From assembly GCF_003850345.1 (NCBI RefSeq), contig NZ_CP027707.1:4340001-4404000 (forward strand): a stretch of 64,000 nt of DNA, written 5' to 3'. The notes under the pieces were generated by a model. It was given only the letters and a program-made list of their open reading frames with translations. It had not been told where the DNA came from and searched no databases. A program made the position numbers and the translations under genes. The stretch is from Pseudomonas chlororaphis subsp. piscium (lineage in GTDB: Bacteria; Pseudomonadota; Gammaproteobacteria; Pseudomonadales; Pseudomonadaceae). Within the stretch, counting starts at the first letter, position 1; every line of letters starts with the position of its first letter. This document shows, in pieces, positions 39,508 to 50,489 of the stretch.

Positions 39508-39551
39508 GGTGGCGCTTAGGCCAAGGGGCTATGGGGTTATAACCACGCCCT

Positions 39552-40505
39552 TCAGCGCGGCTCGATGCTGACCCAGTACGAGCTGTGGTAGCTGACGCGG
39601 ATTGGCAGCGAACGCTCGAGCAGCTGCAGGCTGCGGTCGCTGTCGTCCAGCGGGTAGATGCCGCTCAAGCGCAAGTCGGCCACCTGGGGGCTGAGGCGGA
39701 TGATGCCGCGCCGGTAGCCACGCAAGCTGTCGACCACCTCGCTCAGGGGCCGGTCGCGGGCCTCGAATACCCCCGAGGTCCAGGCGCTTTCATGGCCCTT
39801 GGCACGCTCCAGCAACAACAGCCGCTGCCCGTCGAAACGCAGGCTTTCGCCAGCCTCGACCACCTGCCGTGCGCCACTGGCGGTGAGCACCTCGACCTGC
39901 GAGTGCAGCATCACCAGGCGCGTCCAGTCCTCGCCGCGCTCCACCAGGAACTTCGTGCCCAGGGCCCGCATGCGCCCGTGTTCGGTTTCCACCACGAAGG
40001 GGCGCTGCGGTTCCTTGGCCACGTCCACCAGCAACTGTCCGTTGCGCAACTGCAACAGCCGCTGTTGGGCATCGAAACGGGTCACGACCTGGCTGCGGGC
40101 ATTGAGGGTCAGGGCGCTGCCGTCGGCCAGGGTGAAGTCGCGGCGCTCGCCGGTGCCGGTGTACAGGGCGCCCGCCTCGGGCAGCAGGCCGTAGCGTCGG
40201 CCGAGCAAGGTCGCGGCCAAGGCCAGGGCCATCACACTCAGGCTGCCGCCGATAAAGCGCCGGCGGCTCGACGGCGCATTCAGGCTGTGCAGCAGGCTGT
40301 CCCGGGACAGGTTGCGCAAGGCCTGGCTGCGCAACGCCCCCAGGCCACCGCCCATCAGCGCGATGATCTGCTCGTGCTGGGGGTCGGCGGCGCGCCAGTC
40401 GTGGAATGCCTGGCATTCCTGGGCGTTCATCTGCCCCGATTGCAGGAGCGCCATCCATTGCGCGGCTTCATCCACCAGCGCCTCGTTCGCGCGCGGACGG
40501 CTCAT
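39552..40505 (-). CDS. FecR-like anti-sigma / sigma regulator
   Basis: 317 residues. The cytoplasmic N-terminal domain (DEAAQWMALLQSGQMNAQECQAFHDWRAADPQH, about 11-45) binds the sigma factor. One TM helix (about 82-100) follows an RRR start. The periplasmic FecR domain contains the block GERRDFTLADGSALTLNARSQV and a C-terminal secretin/STN-contact domain. It transmits the signal from an STN-bearing receptor to the sigma factor. Its ATG at 40505 overlaps the sigma stop (ATGA), so the two are translationally coupled. Confidence 0.92.
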   Translation of the reverse strand: MSRPRANEALVDEAAQWMALLQSGQMNAQECQAFHDWRAADPQHEQIIALMGGGLGALRSQALRNLSRDSLLHSLNAPSSRRRFIGGSLSVMALALAATLLGRRYGLLPEAGALYTGTGERRDFTLADGSALTLNARSQVVTRFDAQQRLLQLRNGQLLVDVAKEPQRPFVVETEHGRMRALGTKFLVERGEDWTRLVMLHSQVEVLTASGARQVVEAGESLRFDGQRLLLLERAKGHESAWTSGVFEARDRPLSEVVDSLRGYRRGIIRLSPQVADLRLSGIYPLDDSDRSLQLLERSLPIRVSYHSSYWVSIEPR

Positions 40506-41014
40506 GCGTCGACCATCGCCTGATAACACCGCTTGAACGCCTCGGCCATGTACTGCTGGACGCGACTGGTGGACACCCCCAGCTGCTGGCCGATTTCGGC
40601 GTAGGTCAAGCCGTCGAGCTGATGGTAGAGAAAGGCTGCCTTGGCCTTGGCGGACAAACCGTTGAGCAAGCGGTCCACCGCCAGCAGCGCTTCGATCACC
40701 AGTGCCCGCTCCTCGGGTGACGGGTGCACCGGCGTCGGCGCCAGGGCCAGGCTTTCCAGGTAGGCGCGCTCCAGGTCCTGGCGTCGCCAGCCTTCGTAGA
40801 CCAGGCGCCGGGCAATGGTGGTCAGCAGCGCCCGAGGCTCGCGGATGGCCGCAGGGTCCGGCAGGGCCAGCACCCGCACGAAGGTTTCCGAGGCGATGTC
40901 CTGGGCGCTGTGATGGCAGCCCAGGACGCGACCCACCGAGGCGCACAGCCACTGATAGTCGCGTTTGAACATCTGCCCGATCAGTGAGTAATGAGGGCTC
41001 TGATTCGCACCCAT
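40502..41014 (-). CDS. ECF sigma factor (FecI-like)
   Basis: 170 residues with sigma region 2 (LIGQMFKRDYQWLCASVGRVLGCHHSAQDIASETFVRVL, about 11-50) and region 4 (LDGLTYAEIGQQLGVSTSRVQQYMAEAFKRC, about 130-162). Region 3 is absent, as in all ECF factors. The start MGANQSPHYS (41014) is preferred; a longer frame to 41122 reads into the likely promoter. It should switch on the receptor genes once FecR is activated by a ligand-loaded receptor. The leader contains TTGCACAG but lacks the CTATAAAAA block, so the gene seems not to be autoregulated by the same element. Confidence 0.92.
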   Translation of the reverse strand: MGANQSPHYSLIGQMFKRDYQWLCASVGRVLGCHHSAQDIASETFVRVLALPDPAAIREPRALLTTIARRLVYEGWRRQDLERAYLESLALAPTPVHPSPEERALVIEALLAVDRLLNGLSAKAKAAFLYHQLDGLTYAEIGQQLGVSTSRVQQYMAEAFKRCYQAMVDA

Positions 41015-41316
41015 GCCTTGCTCCCTCACGAGACAGCTCCCCCATCCCGAAATCATCTGGCTGGGTCGGGACATTGCCGACCCAGGATTAGGGGAGCGAC
41101 TGTGCAACAGGGCTGAATCCATTTGGAAGTAATTAAAAATTTACCCAGGCTAACTAACGAATATATGTAATCCGGCACCTCGCTACACCGCGCGACGCAC
41201 TTGATTGATCTCGGTCAGCAGTACCCCCAAAGGTCCTCTCTACTCTGGCGCCTCCATCGGCCAGGGACGGCTTTTCGGAACGGCCGGCCCCGCTTCACCT
41301 TCAAGGAAGAGTCGTT
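41015..41316. promoter_or_regulatory. divergent region between the ECF sigma gene and the HoxX-like gene
   Basis: 302 bases. The middle (about 41125-41175) is AT-rich and may hold an iron-responsive or sigma-70 promoter for the sigma gene, but no clear Fur box (GATAATGATAATCATTATC-like) is visible. The HoxX-like gene has a good ribosome-binding site AAGGAAGAG just before its ATG. Confidence 0.35.
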
Positions 41317-43035
41317 ATGCAATCGCTGAAGATCATTCTGCTGTCCACCGCCTTCAACGGTCTCACCCAGCGCGCCTGGCTGGACCTGCGCCAGTCCGGC
41401 CACCGCCCTAGCGTGGTGCTGTTCACCAGCGAAGACGAAGTCTGCCGGCAGATCGAACAGGCCGATGCCGATCTGGTGATCTGCCCCTTCCTCAAGGACC
41501 GGGTGCCCGAGCAACTGTGGCGCCACCCGACCCGTCCGGTGATCATCATCCACCCGGGCATCGTCGGCGACCGCGGCGCCAGCGCCCTGGACTGGGCCAT
41601 CAGCAACAACCTCGAGCGCTGGGGCGTCACCGCCCTGCAGGCGGTGGAAGAAATGGACGCCGGGCCGGTCTGGTCCACCTGGGAATTCAAGGTGCCAGCG
41701 CAGGTACGCAAGTCCGAGCTGTACAACGGGCCGGTGGCCGATGCGGCGATCTACTGCATTCGCGATGTGGTGGAGAAGTTCGGCAGCGAGTTCGTCCCTG
41801 TCCCCCTGGACTACAGCAAGCCGCAGGTGCGCGGCCGCCTGCAACCGAACATGAAACAGGACGACCGCAGCTTCAGCTGGCACGACAGCGCCAACTTCAT
41901 CAAGCGCTGCATCGACGCCGCCGATGGCCAGCCCGGAGTCCTGGCCAGCCTCGCCGGCGGCCAGTACTACCTGTATGACGCGCACCTGGATAGCCGCAGC
42001 GGCACCCCCGGCGAGTTGCTGGCGGTGCACGACGATGCGGTGCTGGTGGCCTGCGGCGACCGCAGCCTGTGGATCGGCTCCCTCAAGCGCAAGGCCCGGC
42101 CGGGCACGGAACACTTCAAGCTGCCGGCCCGCCATGTGCTGGCCGGCCAACTGGACGGCGTGCCCCACCTGGACTGGTCGGTCGCCAGCGAGCCGTTCAG
42201 CGACGAGGCCTACCAGCCGATCCGCTACCGCGAGTCGGGCCATGTCGGCGAGCTGACCTTCGAGTTCTACAACGGCGCCATGAGCACCGAGCACTGCCAG
42301 CGCCTGGTCAGCGCGCTGCAATGGGCCAAGGCCCGGGACACCAAAGTGTTGCTGTTCAAGGGCGGGCGTGGCGCGTTCTGCAACGGCGTGCACCTCAACG
42401 TGATCCAGGCCGCACCGGTGCCGGGCCTGGAAGCCTGGAACAACATCCAGGCCATCGACGACGTCTGCAAGGAGCTGCTCAGCGCCCGCCAGCTGGTGGT
42501 CAGCGGCCTCACCGGCAACGCCGGGGCCGGCGGCCTGATGCTGGCCCTGGCGGCCGATGTGGTGCTGGCCCGGGCCAATACCCTCTACAACCCGCACTAC
42601 AAGAGCATGGGCCTGTACGGCTCGGAATACTGGACCTACAGCCTGCCCCGCGCCGTCGGCCACGCCATGGCACACAAGCTCACCGAGGAATGCCTGCCGA
42701 TCAACGCCTTCCAGGCCCTGCAGATGGGCATGGTCCAGGAAGTCGGCCCGCGCTGCCCCGACGAATTCGGCCTGTGGCTGCTGCAACGGGCCAACGCGGT
42801 ACTGACCGAGCCGAAGTACCAGGCCCTGCGCGAGCGCAAGGCCAACGCCGACCCGCAGCTGATGCAACATTGCCGCAACGCCGAGCTGGAACAGATGCAC
42901 CTGGACATGGTGCAGAACCGCCACGGCTTCGCCGAGAAATGCGCAGGCTTCGTCTACAAGCGCAAGACCTGCTGCACCCCGCAGCGGTTGATCGAGGATT
43001 GGGCGGTGCCGCAGCCAGACACCTTGAGTGCCTGA
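41317..43035 (+). CDS. hoxX: HoxX-like formyl-transferase / enoyl-CoA hydratase fusion
   Basis: 572 residues. Residues 1-about 175 form a formyl-tetrahydrofolate hydrolase/transferase-like domain with STAFNGLTQRAWLDL and HPGIVGDRGASALDWAI (79-95). Residues about 275-545 form a crotonase domain with FCNGVHLNVIQ and GNAGAGGLMLALAADVVLA. This combination is the HoxX family. HoxX of aerobic hydrogenase-oxidising bacteria makes CO from formyl-THF via formyl-CoA for the NiFe active site. No hydrogenase or Hyp gene is in the window. Here it is divergent from an ECF sigma/TonB receptor system, so it may supply CO or a formyl product for something else. The family call is firm, the role is not. Confidence 0.85.
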   Translation: MQSLKIILLSTAFNGLTQRAWLDLRQSGHRPSVVLFTSEDEVCRQIEQADADLVICPFLKDRVPEQLWRHPTRPVIIIHPGIVGDRGASALDWAISNNLERWGVTALQAVEEMDAGPVWSTWEFKVPAQVRKSELYNGPVADAAIYCIRDVVEKFGSEFVPVPLDYSKPQVRGRLQPNMKQDDRSFSWHDSANFIKRCIDAADGQPGVLASLAGGQYYLYDAHLDSRSGTPGELLAVHDDAVLVACGDRSLWIGSLKRKARPGTEHFKLPARHVLAGQLDGVPHLDWSVASEPFSDEAYQPIRYRESGHVGELTFEFYNGAMSTEHCQRLVSALQWAKARDTKVLLFKGGRGAFCNGVHLNVIQAAPVPGLEAWNNIQAIDDVCKELLSARQLVVSGLTGNAGAGGLMLALAADVVLARANTLYNPHYKSMGLYGSEYWTYSLPRAVGHAMAHKLTEECLPINAFQALQMGMVQEVGPRCPDEFGLWLLQRANAVLTEPKYQALRERKANADPQLMQHCRNAELEQMHLDMVQNRHGFAEKCAGFVYKRKTCCTPQRLIEDWAVPQPDTLSA

Positions 43036-43049
43036 TCGGCACAAGCGTG

Positions 43050-43076
43050 GTAGCCGCTGGCGCAGGCAGCGGCTAC
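43050..43076. repeat. short palindrome of the GTAGCCGCTG REP class
   Basis: GTAGCCGCTG / CAGCGGCTAC, a perfect 10-bp stem with a 7-base loop GCGCAGG, stands 15 bases after the HoxX-like stop. The sequence resembles a second common pseudomonad REP class. It may double as a weak terminator. Confidence 0.6.
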
Positions 43077-43260
43077 ATCTACCCCCATTTGCCGGTCCTG
43101 AAAAACCCGACAGCGGCTATGTGGTTCATCTCGTTCATCCTGATGACCACCCTTACGCCCTTTGTATCCGTCGATCAGAAATCGGCCGCCAACGATCTGA
43201 AAGACGGCTTCAAGGACTCCAGCAACGCCACAGAAAATGTGCTTCAGGGCAAGCGCCTCA

Positions 43261-43797
43261 TCACGCCTCAACGACCCGCGAGTAAAGGTGGTAATCCCGG
43301 GCAACGCCCCTGAGCACCCGGTATTTACGCATCACGCCTTCGAACTCGAACCCACACCGCTGCAGCACTTTCGCCGAACCAATGTTCTCGTCCAGCAGGG
43401 TTGCCTGGACACGCTGCAATTTCCACTTGCCGAGCGCCAACCCGGCCAGGGCGCCACAAGCCGCGCGAGCGATCCCTCGCCGCCAGAACTCGGGCCTGAC
43501 GTCATAGGCTATTTCCGCGCGACCATCCTTTATCGAAAACGAGTGCAGCCCTACCGTGCCAACCAGTTCGTGGGTACTGACACTGAATACTCCGAAACGT
43601 ACCGCTCCTCCAGGGCTCCCAGAGTTATAGAAGTGAACCAGTTCCTCAAGCTCCGCCAGGCTCTGCAGATTCCAACTGGTATAACGATTGACCCGCTCAT
43701 CCGTCAGATACTCGTACCAGCTCGCCACATGGGAAATTAACAACGGCCCCAGATAAAAATCGCCATTAACAATAGGAATCCGCGTATCGATCTTCAC
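43261..43797 (-). CDS. GNAT-family N-acetyltransferase (RimJ/RimL type)
   Basis: 178 residues. The acetyl-CoA-binding region includes IAYDVRPEFWRRGIARAACGALAGLALGKWKLQRVQATLLDENIGSAKVLQRCGFEFEG, the typical GNAT motif A/B text of the RimJ/RimL subgroup (protein N-terminal or small-molecule acetylation). The GTG start at 43797 follows a GGGGGCGGG stretch. The acceptor is unknown. It stands alone between the HoxX-like gene and the glucosidase gene. Confidence 0.85.
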   Translation of the reverse strand: MKIDTRIPIVNGDFYLGPLLISHVASWYEYLTDERVNRYTSWNLQSLAELEELVHFYNSGSPGGAVRFGVFSVSTHELVGTVGLHSFSIKDGRAEIAYDVRPEFWRRGIARAACGALAGLALGKWKLQRVQATLLDENIGSAKVLQRCGFEFEGVMRKYRVLRGVARDYHLYSRVVEA

Positions 43798-44005
43798 AAA
43801 AAACCCGCCCCCATATAGTTACAAAAACCTGCATCACATTTGAGAAGCCCAGAGACAAACATCCATAACGACTCATCGTTATCAGCCCCAAGCGGGCCAG
43901 GTCTTTCAGTTACTTTTGCTCAAACGGGCGGGCAGCGGCTACGCCTTTCTCGACAAAAGTCCCTTTAGTTAATCCACCAGCCTCCTCGCCCGTCGGTGTT
44001 GCTGA

Positions 44006-46642
<2,637 letters not shown>

Positions 46643-46837
46643 GGGGGTGTCCGTGAGCCATGGAGGTGAAAGCCAGTGTAGGGGCTGGCGGCGCCGGCGG
46701 CCCATGACAAATGTTTCATGCTGCGAGGCGCCAACCGCGACCCATTGCCGCACAAGCCCCGTGATAGAGCCTTCGGCTTAAATTTCCGGGGAGACGCTCG
46801 TTATACTCGGCAACCCTTTTGTGTAAACGCGGTACCC

Positions 46838-47119
46838 ATGATGTCCAGCGACAAAACCCTCCTGGCGAGCCTTGTGCTCAGCGTATTGGCCCTGCCGGCA
46901 CAGGCCGAAGGCCTGGACCTGAGCTACCCGGCGCCCGCCCTGACAGAGGCGACGGCCGGCCCGGCGGCGGAGCCGGAACCCAGCAGGTTCCACCTGGAGT
47001 TCAAGGCGCCGATCACCCTGGAACACGCCTGCAGCGGCCCCCAGTGCAATTACGAAACCGACCCGAGCCAGCGCCATGAGCCAGAAACGGTGAACCGGTG
47101 GTCGGTCGGGTTCAACTGA
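46838..47119 (+). CDS. small exported protein of unknown function
   Basis: 93 residues. A signal peptide (about 1-23, LLASLVLSVLALPAQA) is followed by a Pro/Glu-rich mature part with FHLEFKAPITLEHACSGPQCNY, a two-Cys segment that could form a disulfide. The end is NRWSVGFN, with an aromatic/Asn pattern sometimes seen in outer-membrane-associated proteins. I do not recognise the family. It is divergent from the glucosidase gene. Confidence 0.6.
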   Translation: MMSSDKTLLASLVLSVLALPAQAEGLDLSYPAPALTEATAGPAAEPEPSRFHLEFKAPITLEHACSGPQCNYETDPSQRHEPETVNRWSVGFN

Positions 47120-47225
47120 GCCGCTTCTTTCAGCGACGCCTGTAAGGCTCCCGTCGCCCAGGTCCTCCCACAGGCAGAAGCTTGGCTAGGCTATAAACAT
47201 GCCCCGCGAATGCCTGGGAGGCCCG

Positions 47226-47687
47226 ATGAACCGCACGATCCTGAGCCCTTTGAGCCTGGCCCTGGCCCTGTTGGCCGGCTGCGCCAGCCCGCCCGAAGTC
47301 ATCGACAAGGAACCGGCGGCCATCGCCGAAGGCGTGCTGGCCTTTCGCGATATCTGCCTGAAGTCCGCGCCCTCCTTCGCCGGGGCCGACAGCGCGGCCA
47401 AAGGCTATGGCATCGCCAGGCTGAACGATGCCGGGTATGCGCGGATGGGGCTCAGGCCGGACCACAGCCTTGGGGTCCAGGTGCAGAAAGGCAAGCAATG
47501 CGCGGTGACCACACCGTCGCAGGGGGACAAGACCCTGACCGCGCAATTTCTCAAGATAGCCGAGCAGTTTTCCAGCACCCCGGTGGCGCAGAACCTGCCG
47601 GCGCAAATCACCCTCGACAAGCAGACCTTCCTGCTGATGCACGACCGGCGTGGTGGCGAGGCCTATGTGATGTTGAAACGCCCCTGA
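47226..47687 (+). CDS. putative lipoprotein of unknown function
   Basis: 153 residues from the ATG at 47226. The lipobox LLAGC (about 16-20) follows a hydrophobic signal, predicting lipidation at the Cys and periplasmic display. The mature part has VIDKEPAAIAEGVLAFRDICLKSAPSF, with a Cys pair further on (KGKQCAV), and may be a globular domain. No family recognised. It ends 12 bases before the convergent DUF488 gene. Confidence 0.65.
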   Translation: MNRTILSPLSLALALLAGCASPPEVIDKEPAAIAEGVLAFRDICLKSAPSFAGADSAAKGYGIARLNDAGYARMGLRPDHSLGVQVQKGKQCAVTTPSQGDKTLTAQFLKIAEQFSSTPVAQNLPAQITLDKQTFLLMHDRRGGEAYVMLKRP

Positions 47688-47699
47688 AACCCAGCGCCT

Positions 47700-48104
47700 T
47701 CACTCAGGCGGCGACAGGTGCGCGTAACACACCGGCGAACTCCCCTCGCCCTGGCGGTCCAGCTCGTCTTCCAGCCACTCGGCCAGCACCCGGGCATTGT
47801 TGTGCGCTTCATCATGGGCCGAGTACACCAGGGTCAAGCGGCCCTTTTGCGCGCGCTCCAGCAACGCCCACCAATGCTCGGGGCGGGCTGTCAGCTCCTG
47901 GCGGTAACGGCTGCGGAAGCTGGCGAAATCCAGCTCGCCGGACTTGAAGGCGCGACGCAATCCGGTGGACGGCGCCAGGTCTTTCAACCACTCATCCAGC
48001 GGCAACTGCTCCTTGCGACAGTTGCGCGGCCACAGCCGGTCCACCAGCACCCGATAACCGTCGTCGGGGCTCGCCGGCTCGTAGGCGCGTTTGCACTGAA
48101 TCAT
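47700..48104 (-). CDS. DUF488 protein (YeaO-like)
   Basis: 134 residues. The DUF488 hallmark VLVDRLWPRNCRKEQLPLDEWLKDLAPSTGLRRAF (about 18-53) and LTLVYSAHDEAHNNARVLAEWL near the end are visible. The function of the family is unknown. The start at 48104 follows GGGGAAGAACC. It is divergent from the FadR-like regulator at 48321. Confidence 0.85.
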   Translation of the reverse strand: MIQCKRAYEPASPDDGYRVLVDRLWPRNCRKEQLPLDEWLKDLAPSTGLRRAFKSGELDFASFRSRYRQELTARPEHWWALLERAQKGRLTLVYSAHDEAHNNARVLAEWLEDELDRQGEGSSPVCYAHLSPPE

Positions 48105-48288
48105 GGGTTCTTCCCCTCTATGACTGCATGACCTGCCATCAGCTTAGTGGCTGGACAAGACCTGGCACAGGACGAAGACAAGTGCCTCGCCTCCACTCGC
48201 CCGGGTTCTGATTACGACCCTCCCGCATCGAAAACGACACCTCGTCCCCAGGATGATTGACGCACCGCGTCCAGCCCTATTAAGTACT

Positions 48289-48313
48289 ATTTATCCGCAT
48301 TAATACGATAAAT
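48289..48313. promoter_or_regulatory. inverted repeat just before the FadR-like gene
   Basis: ATTTATC (48289-48295) and GATAAAT (48307-48313) form a perfect 7-bp inverted repeat with 11 bases between. Its right arm ends 7 bases before the start codon. A possible autoregulatory operator; it does not resemble the short TNGTNNNACNA site of classic FadR proteins. Confidence 0.4.
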
Positions 48314-48320
48314 CGAAAAC

Positions 48321-49091
48321 ATGCTCAAACGACCTGTTCGCCGCAAACGCCAGAAGCTTTCCGACGTGATTGTCGAGTCGGTCAAACGCTCCATCGTGAT
48401 CAACGCCCTGCGTCCCGGCGACCGCTTGCCGACCGAGCGCGAGCTGATGGAAAGCTTCCAGTGTTCCAAGGGGTCGGCCCGCGAAGCGCTCAAGGCGCTG
48501 GAGGTCGAAGGGCTGGTCAACACCCGCACCGGCCCCAGCGGCGGCGCCTACCTGAACCAGGCCGGCACTGAGCCGGCGAGCCGAGCCCTGCGCAATTACC
48601 TGCACTTCCAGCAGATGGACGGCGAGCAGGTGTACCAGCTGCGCAAGGTCATCGAAGTGGAGCTGGCGGTGTCGGTGATCGGCCGCCTCAGCGCCGACGA
48701 CTTTGAGGCGCTGCAGGCCAATATCGACTTCTGCAGCGCCCCGGAAGACAGCGAGGCCGGCCAGCGCGAACAGCGCATCGCCGAGCTGGAATTCCACAAC
48801 CTGCTGGGCCGCGCCTGCCCCAACCCACTGCTGAGTTTCATGGCGCAGTTCCTCAACGACCTGCTGCGCGACCTGGTGGTGCTGAAGAAGGCCTACAAGC
48901 CCAAGCGCAAGCAGTTCGACGCCGCCAACCTCGATTACCACAAGCGCCTGTTGCTGGCCTTCAAAGCCGAGGACGAAGCCGCGGTACGCCAGCTGATGCA
49001 CGAACACATGTGCGACGCCGAACACCATATGAGCGCCCTCGAGGGCGAGGTCACCCAACACTTCCTGCTGGAGTTCGATCACCACCACTGA
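48321..49091 (+). CDS. FadR-subfamily GntR transcriptional regulator
   Basis: 256 residues. The N-terminal winged helix (KLSDVIVESVKRSIVINALRPGDRLPTERELMESFQCSKGSAREALKALEVEGLV, about 13-68) is followed by an all-helical FCD effector domain. FCD ligands are typically small carboxylic acids with a metal held by His residues; HNLLGR and HMCDAEHHM are candidates. It precedes the ABC transporter/hydrolase/amidase operon in the same direction by 112 bases and most likely controls it. There is no clear ribosome-binding site before the ATG. Confidence 0.88.
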   Translation: MLKRPVRRKRQKLSDVIVESVKRSIVINALRPGDRLPTERELMESFQCSKGSAREALKALEVEGLVNTRTGPSGGAYLNQAGTEPASRALRNYLHFQQMDGEQVYQLRKVIEVELAVSVIGRLSADDFEALQANIDFCSAPEDSEAGQREQRIAELEFHNLLGRACPNPLLSFMAQFLNDLLRDLVVLKKAYKPKRKQFDAANLDYHKRLLLAFKAEDEAAVRQLMHEHMCDAEHHMSALEGEVTQHFLLEFDHHH

Positions 49092-49202
49092 TAACCGCCG
49101 CACCCGCCACCGCCGCTTCGCCAATAACAAAGCCTGAACACAGGCTGCTGCGCCGTTTTGCCATTGCCACTCCTGCCAATAACTAAACCAGGGAGTTACC
49201 CC

Positions 49203-50405
49203 ATGCAGCGTCGTACGTTGTTGAAAGCCAGTCTGACCGTTGCCGGAGCCCTCAGCCTTCCGCTGGGGGTGCGCAACGCCTTTGCCGCCGACCCCTTTAC
49301 CTTCTACGGGCTCAAGTCGATGTCCGGCGCCTTCGCCAGCTACGGCAAGTTCGCCGACATGGGCTCGCGCCTGGCGGTGGAACAGTACCCGACCCTGCTC
49401 GGCCGCCCGCTGAACTACAAGGTGATCGACACCGAAGGCAACGCCGGCAAGGCGGTGCGCAAGGTCCAGGAGGCGATTGCCCAGGACGGCGCGCGATTCT
49501 TCCAGGGCTGCACCCTGTCGTCTTCGGCGCTGGCGGTGGCCAAGGAAGTGGGCAAGGTCAACGGCGTGTTCATGACCCCGGTGGGCGCCGACGAAGTCAC
49601 TGGCAAGGACTGCAATGCCTCGACCTTTCGCTGGTCGGTGCCGACCTACGGCGCCATTCGCGAAACCATGGTGCCGCTGATCAAGCGCCTGCCCGAGGCC
49701 AAGCGCTGGTACACCATCACCCCGCAATACGTATTCGGCGAAGCGCTGCTGGCCGGCGCCAAACAGGTGTGCGCCGAGCATGGCATCGAGCACGTTGGCA
49801 ACAGCTATCACTCGTTGCAGGAACAGGAGTTCTCCGGCTACCTGACCAACGCCATCGCCGCCCAGCCCGACGTGCTGGTGCTGCTCAACTTCGGCAGCCA
49901 GTCCTCCAACGCCTTGCGCCAGGCGGTGAACTTCGGCATCAAGGAACGCATGAAAGTGCTGCTGGTGTGGTCCGCCGGGCTCGACCAGTTCCAGGAGCTG
50001 GGCAGCGACGTGCTCGAAGGCGTCTATCTCGGCGCGCAGTACTGGCACCAGGTCGACACCCCGCTCAACCGCGATCTGGTCAAGCTGACCCAGGCCAAGT
50101 ACGGCATCAACCCTACCTACCCGCTGGCCGCCGACTACATCGGCACCAAGATCATGCTCGACACCATAGTCGCCACCGGCAGTTTCGACGGCGCGACCGT
50201 GGCCAAGGCCATGCAAGGCCTGACGTACCAGGGGCCGACCGGCGAGGAAAGCATCCGCGCCGGCGACCACCAGGTAATCAAGGATTACTACCTGCTGCAG
50301 GGCAAGGCCACGGCCAGCATGCGCGACAAGGACGACCTGGCCGAAGTGCTCAGTTCCGGGCGCTCGTTCCCGGATGCCGGCGCCACCGGCTGCAACCTGG
50401 CCTGA
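49203..50405 (+). CDS. ABC substrate-binding protein, branched-chain amino acid/amide type
   Basis: 400 residues. The N-terminus MQRRTLLKAS with a hydrophobic stretch ending AFAADP looks like a Tat-type signal. The mature region is the type-I periplasmic fold of LivJ/AmiC/UrtA relatives (GLKSMSGAFASYGKFADMGSRLAVEQYP, FFQGCTLSSSALAVAKEVGKVNGVFM). It is followed by two Liv-type permeases and two ATPases, so it is the ligand-capturing part of that importer. The ligand is probably an amide, ureide or carbamoyl compound, as inferred from the last two genes. The start at 49203 follows AGGGAG. Confidence 0.85.
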   Translation: MQRRTLLKASLTVAGALSLPLGVRNAFAADPFTFYGLKSMSGAFASYGKFADMGSRLAVEQYPTLLGRPLNYKVIDTEGNAGKAVRKVQEAIAQDGARFFQGCTLSSSALAVAKEVGKVNGVFMTPVGADEVTGKDCNASTFRWSVPTYGAIRETMVPLIKRLPEAKRWYTITPQYVFGEALLAGAKQVCAEHGIEHVGNSYHSLQEQEFSGYLTNAIAAQPDVLVLLNFGSQSSNALRQAVNFGIKERMKVLLVWSAGLDQFQELGSDVLEGVYLGAQYWHQVDTPLNRDLVKLTQAKYGINPTYPLAADYIGTKIMLDTIVATGSFDGATVAKAMQGLTYQGPTGEESIRAGDHQVIKDYYLLQGKATASMRDKDDLAEVLSSGRSFPDAGATGCNLA

Positions 50406-50489
50406 CCCCGACCGACCTTTTCATCGCTGGCTAGAGGCAGCGGGCCGCCCGACGACAACAGTCGCCGGCCCCCTGTCGAGGGTACCTGC

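Noticed and set aside
41097..41127. A fourth copy of the CTATAAAAA-N11-TTGCACAT element before the ECF sigma gene
   Set aside because: TTGCACAG is present but the sequence 11 bases upstream matches the first block at only two positions.
41215..43044. A 609-codon open frame opposite the HoxX-like gene
   Set aside because: Antisense shadow without motifs or a ribosome-binding site.
43119..43313. Possible small plus-strand gene starting MWFISF after the HoxX-like gene
   Set aside because: No ribosome-binding site, it overlaps the end of the convergent GNAT gene, and no family resemblance.
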